Shown here one piece after another: positions 27,618-42,652 of a DNA stretch of 64,000 nucleotides. The notes under the pieces were generated by a model. It ran no database searches and was not told where the DNA came from. It saw only the letters and a program-made list of their open reading frames with translations. Numbering within the stretch: position 1 is the stretch's first letter; every line of letters starts with the position of its first letter. This stretch comes from Hybos culiciformis (lineage: Eukaryota; Arthropoda; Insecta; Diptera; Hybotidae), in the NCBI GenBank assembly GCA_964007475.1, contig OZ023273.1, positions 14,335,922 to 14,399,921 on the forward strand. Reading direction: 5' to 3'. The translations under genes were made by a program, and so were the position numbers.

Positions 27618-30600
27618 TTCAATTTAATTTCATTTACGATATATACTTACTATACATATATATGATTTTTTTTTATAATTTTTTTTTTTTTTTTTGTACA
27701 TAATGTGAGCATATTTTTATGTTTTTTTATTATTATTATATAGATATAGAAAAATAAATATCTATATATTTTTATGTGAAAAGAAATTTTAGGGTATATG
27801 AAGATTATTAATCTAGAGGTCTATTTATTTGTTCAGAACAAAGTTAAAAAAAAAAAAAAAAAAAATAAAATAAAAAATAAAATAAAAATATTGAAATATT
27901 AAATTTCAACAGGTAGATTCCCATACATATTTCAAATGACAGTTGTTCAAAGCAGTTCGCAATTAATGCCAAATTTCAAGAATCCAAAAAACTAACTTAC
28001 CAAAGAAAATTCGACTACATACTGCTATTAGTTAGATATTCTTAATACATCTTCTTAATACATAAAAAACTTCTAAGAATCATAAATTACTTAATTAGAA
28101 GTGTGTTTGAATGATAGAGTGCTATTAATTGATGTCTTTTATATGATAATTTATGTTGTCGCTCTATTTTTCCCAGCTTAAAGAAGTATTCTATGATTAA
28201 GCTTATTGTATACAAAAAAAAAATAAAAAAAATTAAAATTTAATATTATGTACTTTTCTTCGTTAAAATTTTATGTTTCTAACTCGAAATGAGAGTATAT
28301 CTACTTTGTAGATAGGTACTAACTATATTATGAGACCAATTTGCTTTAAATTCTTCTTTTTTTTTGTAACGTACAGGTAATAATGAGATACGTATAGAAT
28401 CTATTCAATAACTTTTTTTTATTATTATTATTATTATGAATGAAAATACTTTCTGTACAACATAAAGGTACTTAGATCCAATAATAATTTCACACATACC
28501 TTAAGTACAATAGGAAAATAATGAAGAAATAGAATTAGAATTCAATATGTACAAAACAAAAAATAAAAAAAAATACAATTGAAGGTAATTTTTATGATAA
28601 CGGTATAGATTTCTATAACACCACATATTTAAACCTAAGGTAGTTCAATTTAAAATTATTGATTTTGTTTTCATCATTTAGAAGAAAGAATCTTATGTGT
28701 AGCTGCACAATGTAAATATGTACGTGCATTTATATTACGATAAAAAAAAAATTTAAATATTGGGATCGAGATTTGTAATCCTTCTAATCATTCTTTACAT
28801 TATAATTATTTAACTATAGTATTATATAAATTCGATAAATCAAATAATATAGGCACCATGATATGAAATCAAAGCGGGAATAATGTATATACTTTTGATC
28901 TTTTAAAACGATATAACGTCTATCACAAAAAACGACATAATTTCTAAAGACTTTTAAAAACCACATACATATTTAATGTTTCTTGCAGTTCCTGAAAAAA
29001 AAACGACATAATCTTTTCTCTACATCCACCAAAAAAACAGTCTAAAAATTTATTAATAATAATAATATACAGACCTCATGTGGTTTTGAAAGTCACAAAA
29101 GGTATTATCAAAATTGAAAATTAATAAAAAAGGATTTGTAAAATATTATTCTTAATATAAAAATAAGATTTTTACATTTTAAGTTAAGTTTTATCATAAT
29201 TCAATATAAAATAATTTAATTTAAATGAGTCGTTTGAAATTATGCAATTTAAAAAAGTAAAATAGCTAAAAAAGTATAAAAAAAAAACCCAAATAATGTA
29301 TAAAAGAAACTTTGAATATTAAGGCATTTTAAATTCCATTTTTCGTTATTCATTCAGCATAAAAACGATAATATATACTTAATATGCATATTTACATACA
29401 ATAATATAATCTAAAACTTTATTTTAATGTAAAATTGAAATATTTTTAAATTTTTTATTACTTTCTTAACTTATATATATTCATATTATAATTTTTGAAA
29501 TAATTATGTGAAAAATTTACTATCTATGCAGATATGAAATAAAATTACATGCATAATTGCATATTTATGCATATCACACACGAATGAATCTATGCATTTT
29601 CAATAATAAAATAATATAAAAAATTATTTTTTTTTTTTAACTAAAAAAGAATTAACATTATTTAACTATTATTTATAAAAAAAAAAAAAATAGTTAATAC
29701 TAAGTAATATTTAATTCTCAAACAAACACAGTTAATCTTTTAAAATTCTTAAAAACTTTCTTTAGAATTTTTATATATATAGTATAGTTTTATATAGTTT
29801 ACATAGTTTATATAGTTTTTTTTTTCAAAATATAAAGTAAATATTTTTAGAACAGCTTATTGCAGTCATTGCTAGATTTTAAAATAAAAAAAAAACAAAA
29901 AAAAATGAAAAATTTAATAGAAAAATAAAAGTTAAGCCTTCTAAACTTTTATCCTGAAAATAAACAATTTTTACATTTTATAATTTTATTTTTTCTTTAG
30001 ATTAACTATGCAAAAACTCATTAAAATGAACTCAGGAAAAATATGGAAAAAAAAATATTATTTTTTTTTTTTCAAACATATTTTTTATTTTTTTTATTTT
30101 TTTTTAATAATAAATAATGCATTAAAAACTAACGTAGAAAATAAAAGTGTGGGTCAAATTCTAAAATAAATGTGAACGAAATTTATTTTATATTAAAAAA
30201 AATTTACGATATAGAAATGTCATAAATTATTATATTCATTACATGGGCAATTATATTTTGGTTGGTGACGGACGATTCCAAAATTCTTTTAATTGTATAT
30301 TTTCGCATATATTTATGATTGATTCCCTTAATACATTACCAAAACTTTTGAAAGATCTTAATAAATTAATGATAAAACAAATGTTAATTAAGTCATGCTG
30401 AAATTTATAGGTAAAAAAATGCATATTTTACTTTTTTAATCGCAATATTAATTTTTTAATTCAGTACTTAAAATTTTTTATTTAAATTCTAAAATAAGAT
30501 TAGTTAAAAATACATCTTTAATATCATATACAAGCTTAAACTTTGAAATTAATAATAATTATACTCAAATTTTCATATAATTCGTTATAAAAAGATTAGC

Positions 30601-33204
30601 TGTGTTCGAAAAGTGTTCGAAAAGAATCTTAGACCATTCTCTCAATCAGAAAGCATTCAAAATTAATTTCCTTTTAACAACTCATTTGAAAGAAGAAATT
30701 GAATTGAATATTTTGAAAATGTAGGTATTTTATAAAGATTCTAAAGAGGGCGTTTCATCTGAAAATAAAGCTAAGTCCGGCTTCTTCTATCATTTAATTA
30801 CAGAAAATTCGATAACTATCAAAGGAAATTAATAAAATTTCTTTTCCTTATAATAATGAATACTTTTCAGTTCCTTTATATTAAAAAAAAAAAAAACAAA
30901 TACCTAAAATTCAATTTTCAGAAAGAATTCAAAATTTATGATTTACTAGGGTAGAAAAATTTAAGAAAAATTCAATAAATCATCCCTTTTCGTAACAGAA
31001 AATCTTTCAATAAAAATATAATTAAAAACATAAAAATTTATGTTGCATTGTCAATACTATAAATTTTTACAAAATAATTCACTTTTTGAAGGAAAATTTC
31101 TAAAATGTGTCTATAATATGTCTGTCAACTTTGTTGTTGTCTTAAAAAATAAAAAAAAATGAAATTGTTTTCACAATATGATTGTGTACCTATATATGTT
31201 TATATATAATTATGTAGGTATATTTATTTTTAAACAATTTTGTTATTATTTTTTTTTTGTTAACATTAGTTTATTTTTAAAGTAAAATGTCAAATATAAT
31301 ATCAATTTATCATCGACCTTAATCACAGTGTTCTAGTTTAAAAAAAAAAATATTAAAAAAAAAAACAACTAAGTAAATCGACCTTATTTTGAATTCAACC
31401 AACCATTTCTCGTTAAAATATTTCCTGTATCAAAAAGACATAAATAAAACATATTTTGAATCTACTTAATGTAAACATAAAAATTTTCATAATAAATTTC
31501 CTTAATAAAATAATGAAATTAAGGACTTTAAAAAGGAAAAAATTCAACGAAAAAAAAAATTTATCTTATATACATACAGGTTTATATATTTATATATTTA
31601 GAAAAAAAAGAAAGATCTTAAATAGATATATAAAAAAAAAATATAACGTCCATCATCTTTATTGTTTTATTTTATTCTGTTCATCCATTAGGAAAATTTG
31701 TTCATTTGAAGAAAATTTAATTTATCCAGTTTTTTCATTCATTGAGCACAAACACTTGAGATATTTCCTCTTTTTTTATTTTCTTGAAATAATAATAAAA
31801 AAAAAAGTTTTCTTGAAAAAAATTTTTCATTCACTTTTTTGTTTTTTTTTTTTCGTTTTTATAATATGATTTTAATATTTTTTTTTTTTTTACCTTTTTT
31901 TTTAATATAATTTTCTTTATGTCCACTTTTTGTAGAGCAAAGCAAAAGTATATTATGTAGGTATATACTGTAGGAAGAACTCTATAGAAAGGAAAATAAG
32001 AAATTTCTCTATCATTATTGAAAATTATTAATAACCACTTTTCGTATTTTATATAATTTTCGTATCAATTTGAATTGGTGTTTTTATTTAGACGATAATT
32101 AAGTATTTTTTGACGATTTTATTGTTTTTATTTTGTGGTCTATTATACTTTTGAAGAAAAATATAAACAGGTATTTAAAAATAAAAAGTTCTATAGTTCT
32201 TGAAAATAGCAAAAATTAATTAATAACCCTGCGATTAATTCTCCATAAATATTTAACAAATTATTAATTTGCCATTTAAAATGATTTAACGATAATTATA
32301 AAGTTTCCTGCGTCCCGCTTAAAATAATAATAGTTTAAATTTATTTTGAAAGAAAAAGTTATTTATTTCATTTTGAAGACTAGATTAGTTGCAAATAGAA
32401 GATATTTAAAGAATAAAAAGAAGAAAAATATTTATAAATTTATCGTGTAAAAAATTATTAATTTTTTAGCTCTCCCTAACATTATAATCTCAATCTAAAT
32501 TAGACTTTTATTTACATCCCAAAGCCAACTTTAATCAACAGTCCTTAACAACTGAAAACTTTGAGAGTTTTGGACAAAAATGTGAAAATATGACGACGTC
32601 AAACGAATTTTAATCGATTTATAATTAATACACCAATATATTTAATTATATGTAAATTAAAAAATTCATAACAATTCCATGAGCAATCCCAAATAAGATC
32701 ATACTTTTTTTTTTACCTAAAACCATAAATGTAAATAAGTTGTCAAAACATTTTGTTCAAAAAAAACCCAATTGTTAGTTGTAATTAATATATATTCTGT
32801 AAATGTTTTTTAACTTTATGTCATTATTATAATATACAAAGTTTTCATCAAAAAAAGAGTTACATATACAATTTAAAGGAATACCTAATAACACAAAAAA
32901 AAATTAATACTATTTTATTATCTCGATTAAATCAGAGAATTCATATTTTTATTATGTAAGGACATAATTTTCCGCAAGAGGACATAAAGTAAGGTTTCTG
33001 GCCATATTTTTTATGCTATTATTATAATTTTTTTTTTTTTAATTTTATCAACAAAAATTTAATTTTACAAAAAATGTCTTGAAAAAATATTTTCGTTTTC
33101 CATATTATTTTTATTTTTCTTCTTCCAGTTTTAAAAATAAAAGGCGAATTTATAATTTTTTAATCAATTTAAGTACATATATATGGAGTCAAAGTAAATA
33201 GACT

Positions 33205-33312
33205 GCGTCAATAACAATTTCTCTTTACAATACAATCAGGTGAAGAAGGCGAAATTCTCGACAAGATAGAAGCTCTGCAAAACCAAACCGAATGTCAAGC
33301 GGAAAGAATTTG
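33205..33312 (+). other. Possible orphan exon or gene fragment
   Basis: A short patch has more balanced base use than its surroundings. A pyrimidine-rich stretch and cag at 33237-33239 could be an acceptor. It is followed by an open frame reading EEGEILDKIEALQNQTECQ, then AERI and a TGA at 33311-33313. It would be the last coding exon of an unrecognised gene or a pseudogene scrap. There is no ATG, and no partner exon was found nearby. Confidence 0.15.
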
Positions 33313-35810
33313 AAAATTTACATAGCACATAGTGGAAGTTTTGACGAGAGTAAACAGATTATTGAATTTCCGCAAATTTGTTCTCTAAATTGTTCGAAAA
33401 ACTTAATAAGTCAATGTAAAAAACTCAAATAGGATTACATATACTAATATATTATTTTATTTTTATGTGAAAATTTATAAGAATAATTTATAAGACAGTT
33501 TATCCACAAATTTAAGAAAATAATATTTTGAATACAATAGAACTTTAAAAAGTTATCTCAAAAATGGACATTTTTATTATGTACTTTGTGCGAAGATAAA
33601 ATGTTAAATATATACATAGTTAAATAAAAAAAATTATTTATGTGAACAACTTGAACATTTATAAAATGTCAAATAGAATGTTCTGTTGGCATTGATCGAT
33701 TATCATATAATTTTAATAAATACGTATTCATTTATAATTAATACCTAAATAATTAAATTTATTCAGCTTTTGAGCTTTTAAAGAATTTTTTGTTTGTTAA
33801 AATTAATAATTAATCAACGAAAAAAAAAATAAAAATTATTTTTAACATTAACTTCCATTGCATAAAAATGAAAAAAGAAATTTTTTGTTTATTTTTCAAA
33901 TTTTATTATTTTTGAATTAATTTTGTTACGTGATTAGATAAAAAAAAAATAGATATAGTTTTATATCAAAGAAATTCTTATAAAACTATATATGTACCTA
34001 AATTTTATGTATATTTACTTACTTTTATATATAAGATAAGTTTAATGCCTAATTTGTTTAAGAAATTCATTCAAAACTTTATAATTATTTCCCTATTTTT
34101 TCAAGCAAATTAATGTCAAAGTTGAATGATTCCGTATATAAAAAACTTAAATTAAACATTTACTTTTCCAACACAAATAACATTTCTACTACACTCTTCC
34201 AATTATTCTTATATATATTATATTTATATATACAGATAATATAATAATTATTCATATCATACTAAATAGTCAGGTATACAGAATATAATATGTAGTTAAT
34301 AATTTTTCATAAATATTTTTAATAAATTACTCATAAATTTTTCTCACCCAACCAAAAATACTTTTACGGTACAATTTTAATAATATTAAAATGTAAGAAA
34401 TTATAGTTTATACCGACTACATATGTATATGCATATATTTTTAAGAGAGATTAAAGTTAAAATTCGTTAGGCAAAAATGATATATTTGATGTAAACAAGT
34501 ACATAAAATATATTTTATTTTCAATGCATATATTTTTGGATAAAGAGATAACACATTTCAACTAGAAATTTCATTATTTTCTATGTAAGAAAATAATATT
34601 TCTTGAATATATTTACATAAAATAAATTTTAAGACGGATATTACGAAATCAATACTAAATTTTGAATAGAAGCATTAACCCCATGGAGTATTCAAGTATT
34701 ACAAACTTAAAAATGATTGAATTATGAATTATGAAACTTCTAAAACATGTAATAAATAAACTGCATTAAAGTGGTCAGCAAACAGTAAACAGTAAACTTC
34801 TTTTTTTTTTTACTTTACTTTTCTCTAAACGGAATAACTATAGGAAAAAAATAGTGCATAGTATTTCAAACCATAAGTTAATGATTGGTAGATATTCTTC
34901 AGTAGCAATGACATTTCATCAATATCTTAGTTGTCAATAAAACAATGTATAATCGTTAGTATGTACATTAAAGTTATAGTATGTAGTTGTTATTATAAAA
35001 ATCACCCTACAACTATTAAAATTAATTATGTGCTTCATACGGAAATAAGATATAATATTGATAATAACTTTTTCTCAAATTTAAATATGTGAAAAATCAG
35101 ATTTAAAATAGTAATCTGCTTACCATTCATATATACATATTATAATAATCCTTTCTTACAAAAGAAAATTAATTTTTCTTTATACAATTAGATTCGTATG
35201 GCATTTAACTTAAGTCTGCCCGTAGCACATAAAAAATTAAATTAGCTTCTCATTTCTAAAATTCTAGGTATATGTTTTTATTTTTTTAAATGAAAAAAAA
35301 AATTTAATTAAAGTTAGTTTGTGGGTTATAAATCGCTGGAAATTACAGACATACCGCATATGTTTGTACATTTATATAAAAATTATACACATTTTAAAAA
35401 TAAAAATATATATGTAGGTACATACCTATGTATGTAATGTATAAGTATCTATTATGTAATTATGTAAATCTACGTAGAAAAGATACATATTTTGTATAGT
35501 ATAATCATATATATAGACAATCACGTATCGTACATACTTGTATGTTACTTTTTAAATTAAATTTTCTACACATCAAATATATTTAATTTAAAATTTTTAT
35601 GACCACTTTTCAAAATTCTATCAAAAAGATATGTTATTATGAAAATTATGTAGTTTCATATATGTACATAACTATGCAAAAATACATTTTAGTACATACA
35701 GGATTTATTTTAAATTTCAAATCAAATCAAAAAAAAAAAAACGTTTACCTGTAAGTGTTACACCTGAGCCCTAAATTGAGCTGAATTTTTGAATTTTAAC
35801 AAAAAGAAAC

Positions 35811-35856
35811 AATTCATTATGTAAATTAATGCTGTATATAATTTACATAATGAATT
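35811..35856. repeat. Perfect 18-bp-arm hairpin
   Basis: The arms aattcattatgtaaatta and taatttacataatgaatt are exact complements around a 10-base loop. Role unknown. Confidence 0.85.
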
Positions 35857-37698
35857 ATATTATGCTCTTAAAACTATATCGAAAGACTATTATCTCTCTA
35901 TTGTTTCTTAATTTTTAATTTAAATTACATTGTGTACATACTATAATTTTAATAATTTCAAAAGAAACTTATGATATGTATGTGTTGGTACATATTAACT
36001 GGTAATGCACTATACCCTGAAAACTTTTAATTTAAGTTCACTAATTTTAATTAGCACAATGTCAATTTATTATAATAATGTAAAACTTTTGCGATATACC
36101 ATTCCAAAATATCTGATTCAAAAAGATATATTTTTTTTTATTTTAATAATTTGTCAAAATTAATTTTTAGAGTTCCTTAAAAAATTAAAATGAAACTATT
36201 TTTATTTTTTTTTTGCAATACTCATATATTTTTCAAATAATTTATATCTCAAAGCGATATAATTAAAATAAATTTAAATATCCTTTAACTCAAGAATTTT
36301 TCAACATAAAAAAAAAAAAACAAAAAAGAAAAGAAGAGAAAATGACATTTTTATAAAGGAAATAATAAAAAACAATAACAAAGATTTTTATTTTCCTTTT
36401 TATTTTTGATTACTTCTAGTTAATTCCCAAGTAGATGGTATTGCATTAACATATATTGTTTTTCTTAGATCTGTAATTATATTAAATATATGAACTTTTG
36501 TCTCCTAAAAGGATATTCTTACGAAATGTTATTTGATATTGTGAGTCTTAAAAGTATTCGTTCAAAAGTACAAAATTAATATTTGTTAATTATTTAATTA
36601 TACCTTTCGTATTGTATCATAAATATTCAATTTCTGTCGTTTCAAAATATTTCACAGGAATCCTATAAAATCAATAAATCAGTTAATAGACTGTATAAAT
36701 GGAATTACTACAGAGTTTCGTTTTAAGTTATAAGAAAGATACTTAATTAAAATTTTCTAAAAGATTATAATGTATTGTATACGAATATATGAAACAAATT
36801 TTTGTTTTAACATTCCCATTACATTGACTGTCTGTACAAAGCTAAAAAAAATATCTGGACTTTTGAATACAAAATAGAAAAAGTAAATATTATTCAATGT
36901 TTCCTCACAAATAGATTTTATTAAGTTTTTTATTTTTTTTAATATTTTTATGTTAAAGTTTTCAGAAATTATTTGCCTCTTGTGATGCTGAAAAAAAAGT
37001 TTTTCTTAACATTACTTTTAATATACATTCGAGTAATTTCATTTCAGATAAATAGTGGAAAAAGGGATAAAATGCAAAACTTTTCCTATTAAGGCTTAAC
37101 ATAAAACTTAAAAAATAAAAAAAAAAATAAAAAATTTACTTGACTTTTATCCTTGTTGAAAAAGTTTTTCCTGCGGGTATTTTTGTTCCAAAAAAAAAAA
37201 AAACAACAACAAATTTAAGTAATATTATTTGCTTATGTGAAAAAAAAAATTAAATACAGCACTGAGTGCTGCGAAATTTTTCAAATCCTCTTCAAAATCT
37301 AATAAAGTTCGAAATAATTTGTTTTAATCTTTAAAATTTGCCCAACGACATGACAAAAAATATTTTTTGTTTTTTAAATATATGCATTCAACAAGAACTG
37401 AAAAATTGCACCTTAAAATAAAATTTAATATAAGAATTTATTGTAATCACAAAACAAGACGATTTTATCGGTTATATGTTTAAGTAAAATTTGTTCAATA
37501 AGTCTTATATTAGTTCGAAAATAATCCAATAATTCTATAATTTTGAACTTTACAAGGAATTAGTTATATAATCAGATATAATATTTATGTAGTGCACGGA
37601 CATTTTGGTTTTGATATATATTATTATCAAAAAGTAAAAAGATAAATATTTAGTATGTAAAAACGGACATCTTGTAATTGAGATAAAAGAATATAATA

Positions 37699-37723
37699 GA
37701 ACCACTAAAAGTTTTAGTGGTTC
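37699..37723. repeat. 25-bp palindrome
   Basis: gaaccactaaaa and ttttagtggttc pair exactly around a single central g. Role unknown. Confidence 0.85.
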
Positions 37724-40700
37724 AATTAAATTGGAGTAGGTACTTTATTAATATAATATAAACCTATCCCGCAATGAGTAATGCTATTGAATTTTTTTTT
37801 TTTTTTTTCAAATTTTAAAACCAAGCCCTATCTTGTATCAGGCATACCAACTGTATATGTACATTCAACTTGTAGTTTAGAATAATTCAAGAATTTATTT
37901 CAATTTTTTTCTATTTAAAAAAAAAAAAAATTAAATGTGGTTTTGTATATCCGCAAAAAATAAAAATTTAAGTAAAATTGAAAAAACCTGTAATATTCTC
38001 TAACTTTTCTTTTAGCACATAACATTATAGGAAATTTATTTATCATATTTTAAGAGTACGCAAATATTTTTGGAATAAAGAAACATTAAAGGACATTTTG
38101 AAATGTTATACAATTATTTCATAATAAATGTAGAAAATAAATAAGCTTAAAATGATTCAAAAAATTCAAGAATTATATTCATAAATATACATTATACGAT
38201 ACCTATGTTTTTAGAACATGAAAAAGTAGTTAAAAATTAGGAAAAAACATGATTTAAAATAAAATATGAAGAATGGTAAGGTCTAAAAATATTGTAGTAA
38301 GTTCAAACAGAATGGAAAAGATATCGTTACGTTTTCTTAACCTTAGAAAAATTCATTTGTTCCACTAAATTTTCAGTTCAGAAAAAGGAAAAAATCTAAT
38401 TTCAAATCAAACTTAAACCATATTACATATTTCATACTTTTAGGTATGTAATATTCTAGATCTTGGCTATTAATAAGAGACTATTGATAACTAAAATTGA
38501 AGAATATATTTCAAATTTATTAAATGTTACTTAAATCAAATTAGAGCTGAAATTAGGAGCTGTGGCGAAAAAAATCATAGTTTTATATACATATAAAATT
38601 AAATAAAAAGGTACATTTGCTTTTGCACACTTAGGAATAGGCTAAACGATTCCTTCCATTTTTTTTTTTTTTGTAATTTTACATTAACACTAAAAGCTTT
38701 TATTTGTCAAGGAATGGTAAAGAAAGCAAAAAAATAAAAAATAAAATTTAAAAAGCTTTTTAAAAATTTAACATAAATATGTATAAAAGTATAAAAATAT
38801 ACAAAAATGTATCTTCGTATATATAAAAAAAAAACTATAACTTTTTAAATGTTTTTTTTTTGTTTTTGTCGAAAAAATTACTACGAACCTTACAGTAGAA
38901 AAGTTTGATTTAATATTTAAACGCTGGTTGGTGAATATTGCGCCATATTTTAATATACAAACATAATATGTATTACATTATTTAGATTTTCATATTAAAT
39001 AAATAGATTTATAACTTCAATATGAGTATTAAGTATTACCAAATAGTTTATATAGTTTAAAAATTGAAACTTAAATATTACTTTATACAACAAAAATAAT
39101 AAAACTATCAGGTTTTAGTCTCATTCGATTAAAAAGTTAAAAAAGATGAAAATTATATCAAATAAGGTGACCAGCAAGAACTTTTGAATTACCCATACGC
39201 AATTATATAAACATAAACTCAGTTACTGAACATGTAATAATATACATGTACATTAACTACGTTTTCAATAAGTTCCTCAAACAATATTATATTAACAGCG
39301 AATTTTATGTATACCTACTGAATTGAAGTAAGATGCTATAGAAGTATGTATAATTGTGCATTCTTAAGTAGGGAAAACAAACAATATTATACGAATATCA
39401 AATCGTTTAAATTTCTGAACCTTTAGCCTTCAATTTTTTATTACTTAAAATAAAAATTTATGGGCGCAACTACTTGTACTATTAATTTAAATATAAATTT
39501 ATCTTATTTTACCGATGATAAATGAAGAGAAAATTATTCCATGTCGCATCATGACGTTTAACACGTACCTACCTAAATAGTACGATAAATTTTTCATTAT
39601 TTAAATACCTATATTATATCTAACCTGTATTATCCTATATATTTTCGTTCTTTATACTTTGTTTATCCTTCTTTGAAAACTGATTTACAAATTAATTAAT
39701 GACTTCATTTTAATAATATAGGTGGAATTTTTTTTTTCTCCTTTAATTATATCTGATTCTACTTATAATTTTTTTAATTTATCATTTTCCTTCAAAGAGA
39801 AAAACTTTATCAATTTTATTTATTGTAGAAAAGAATTAAGATTATTAATCTACTTTTCAAACCAATTTACCGTAAATTTCAATCCTTGTTTATTAGAAAA
39901 AAAATTATAAGTGTATACATGAATATTATATATATAAGGATATTACATATATAATACATTATATATATCATTGTGTTTATAGTAAAATATTTTACCCTGT
40001 GATTTTTCTTTGTTATAAATTTTATTTAATAATTTTTGCATATAATTTCTTAAACTATTTTGTAGGTTTGTTTTGATAATTTTACAAAAAATAAAAAACA
40101 ATAATAAGCATAATAATATTTCTTAAATAGCAAAATTAATATAATGATTTAATTTATGATTTGAAAATAAAATATTGTTATTAATTGTATAGGATTTTAC
40201 TGATGAGTAATAAGATAACTATACCATTTGATTTTTTCTTTCGATACAACACAACATAACATAACAATTTTTGTTTTCGAATTTTTAAATCGCTTTAATG
40301 TTATTTTATTCCATTTTCATTTTCAGATCAAAAATTTAAAATAACTCCATTGAGGGAGGTCCTTATTCTTTAAAAACCCCCGCCTTAAACCAAAATATAT
40401 ATAACATAAGTTCACTAAACAACAATTTAACAGATTATTATAGAATTTCTATATTCTATATTATTTTTATCATTTGTTAAAGAAAAGCATAAATAAATTA
40501 ATGTTTTATATTTTACTCTATAATAAAATATGAACTGGTAAATGACTAGTGTAAATGGTGTGGAAATATTAAGTAACGTAAAAATTTTATATTTTTCCGG
40601 CAGAAATAATTTGTTTTTCCCTTTAAAAAAAAATCAGGAATTTTTCTTATAATGTATGTTAAAAGGACAAAAAAATTTTCTAAGCAATATACTTTCAAAA

Positions 40701-42652
40701 AGGGATAATATATTAAATCACCTTTCTCTACTTCCTTTTTTCTATACGGCTCAACAACAAGAAAAAAAAAAGTCATTCCAAATAAAATAAAACATTATCA
40801 GTTTCAAATCTTTTTATACACGCAACAATTAGTTGTGAAAAAGAAAACTTTGAAATCCATTTCTAAATCTATTTTCGTTATTTTTTTTTTAATAAAAATA
40901 CAATTATGTTGTGTACACTGTGTACATACTAACGTGTATAGGAGTTCTTTGTACATAATTTAAATAAAATTGTCTGAGAAAAGAAATACGAATTAAAGTA
41001 GAATGTAAATGTCAAAAATGTAAATATGAATATATTGATCCATATTGATGTGGTACTTCTCTCTAATTCTGATTTCAAATACATATTTCCTTTTCATTGT
41101 ATGGATGGAACATTTTTCTTACATCATATAAAATATGTTCATATATAATTACAAATCTGCTTGATTCAATATTTTTAAAATCATTTTCGATATGTGATAT
41201 CGAATATCGTGGACCGACACAAAAATAATCAGTGGCTAATCCGGTAAATATCATAGAACAATAGAACAAAAAACCGACCGTTCACACAAGACAAGGATTT
41301 TAAAAGGATTATTTTTTGTTTTTTTTTCATTATTTTTTTATTACTGTTTAATTCGTAAAAATTTTATAATTAAGGAAAATGTAATAAAAATATTTTTTAA
41401 TAAATAATTAAAATAATATTTAAACAATAATAAATTAAGACAAATCCAATAATTTTTAAAGTAAAACGTTGTAGTGAAATTTGCAGACTGGAGCAGATGT
41501 TACATTGCACTACTGCAGTGCAACGGTTTTTACTGTTTGCACTTTAAATTGCTTTCTGTTAAATTCTCGATAGCAAAAAAAAAGTTACCTTCCCCTTGCA
41601 ACCTAACCTAGCCTAGGTTCGTTCTGTGTTTCGTTCTTGGTTTGCCATATAAGTGTAATGCTATGCTAGTATATAATGGTATTAAAATGTAAACTAATGG
41701 ATGCTGGTATATATTATTAAATATATGTATATATTGTATTATTTATATAAACACAAACTATTTTTATAAATAAATAAATTATCGAAGAAACTAGATACAA
41801 GTCAAAATATTATTAAGTCGTTTTTTTATTAACTTTTTTTAGGTTATAAAAATAAATACATATCAGAATATCAAAGAAAAGAGCACTCGTCGTAATATTT
41901 ACAATCATGACTCAAGTAAATTATATTAATTTTATTTTTATTTGTCCAAATTTCACGGTTATATATATTTATTTTTTTTTCATTTGAAAAGTTTTCTTTT
42001 AGTTTTTATTTTTAAAATCTAGTAAATTGTAATTTGTGAACGTTGTACAATTTTAGTTTCTTGACGTATATCAAACACTTATGAAAGGATAAAAATTAAA
42101 ATAGCACTAAATGCTTTTCTCATGAGTGACTGACGTGAAATGGTGAAGGATTCTATTATTTTTCATTTTATCTTTTCAGTTTTTGCATATCCAAAGTTAA
42201 AATGTTTTTTTTTTAATTCATTTTATGAAAATTTAATGCTTCCAACCATAACATTTTAAAAGTAAAATTAAAAAAATGCATTTAAAGCAATTATATAGAA
42301 GTAAAGCATTCGCTTATGTAGATGTCGGCGATGAACTTATGTTTTCGAAGACTCTTAAACATTACTTCTAAACAAATCAGAAAATAATAACAATTATTTC
42401 TGAAGTATGTTTAAATAAAGTCAAACATTAAACAAATATTGATTAGTAGTTAAATGTTGAAAGACACTTGCTGCATCCTCCGATTGTTAATTAATTGAAA
42501 AAAAAAACCAATTAAATCATCTTTTATTTTCATAAAAATTTTAATTTGATCTAACATTTAATTTAATATTGATTAAAAATTGTTACAATTGAAGCACCTC
42601 GTACATAAATGCCTATTACTTTTAAAATTATTCAAATATAACTATTTTACGA

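Larger units (their letters stand above)
27660..42652. other. 15-kb gene-free AT-rich stretch
   Basis: No supportable gene. The stretch contains microsatellite-like tatgta/tacata tracts, long homopolymers, a perfect hairpin at 35811-35856, a 25-bp palindrome at 37699-37723, and one small patch of more coding-like composition at 33180-33312, listed separately. Confidence 0.6.

Noticed and set aside
31456..31869. 137-codon open frame (+)
   Set aside because: It begins at a non-ATG codon and is dominated by Lys/Phe/Ile from A and T runs. No domain, no splice context.
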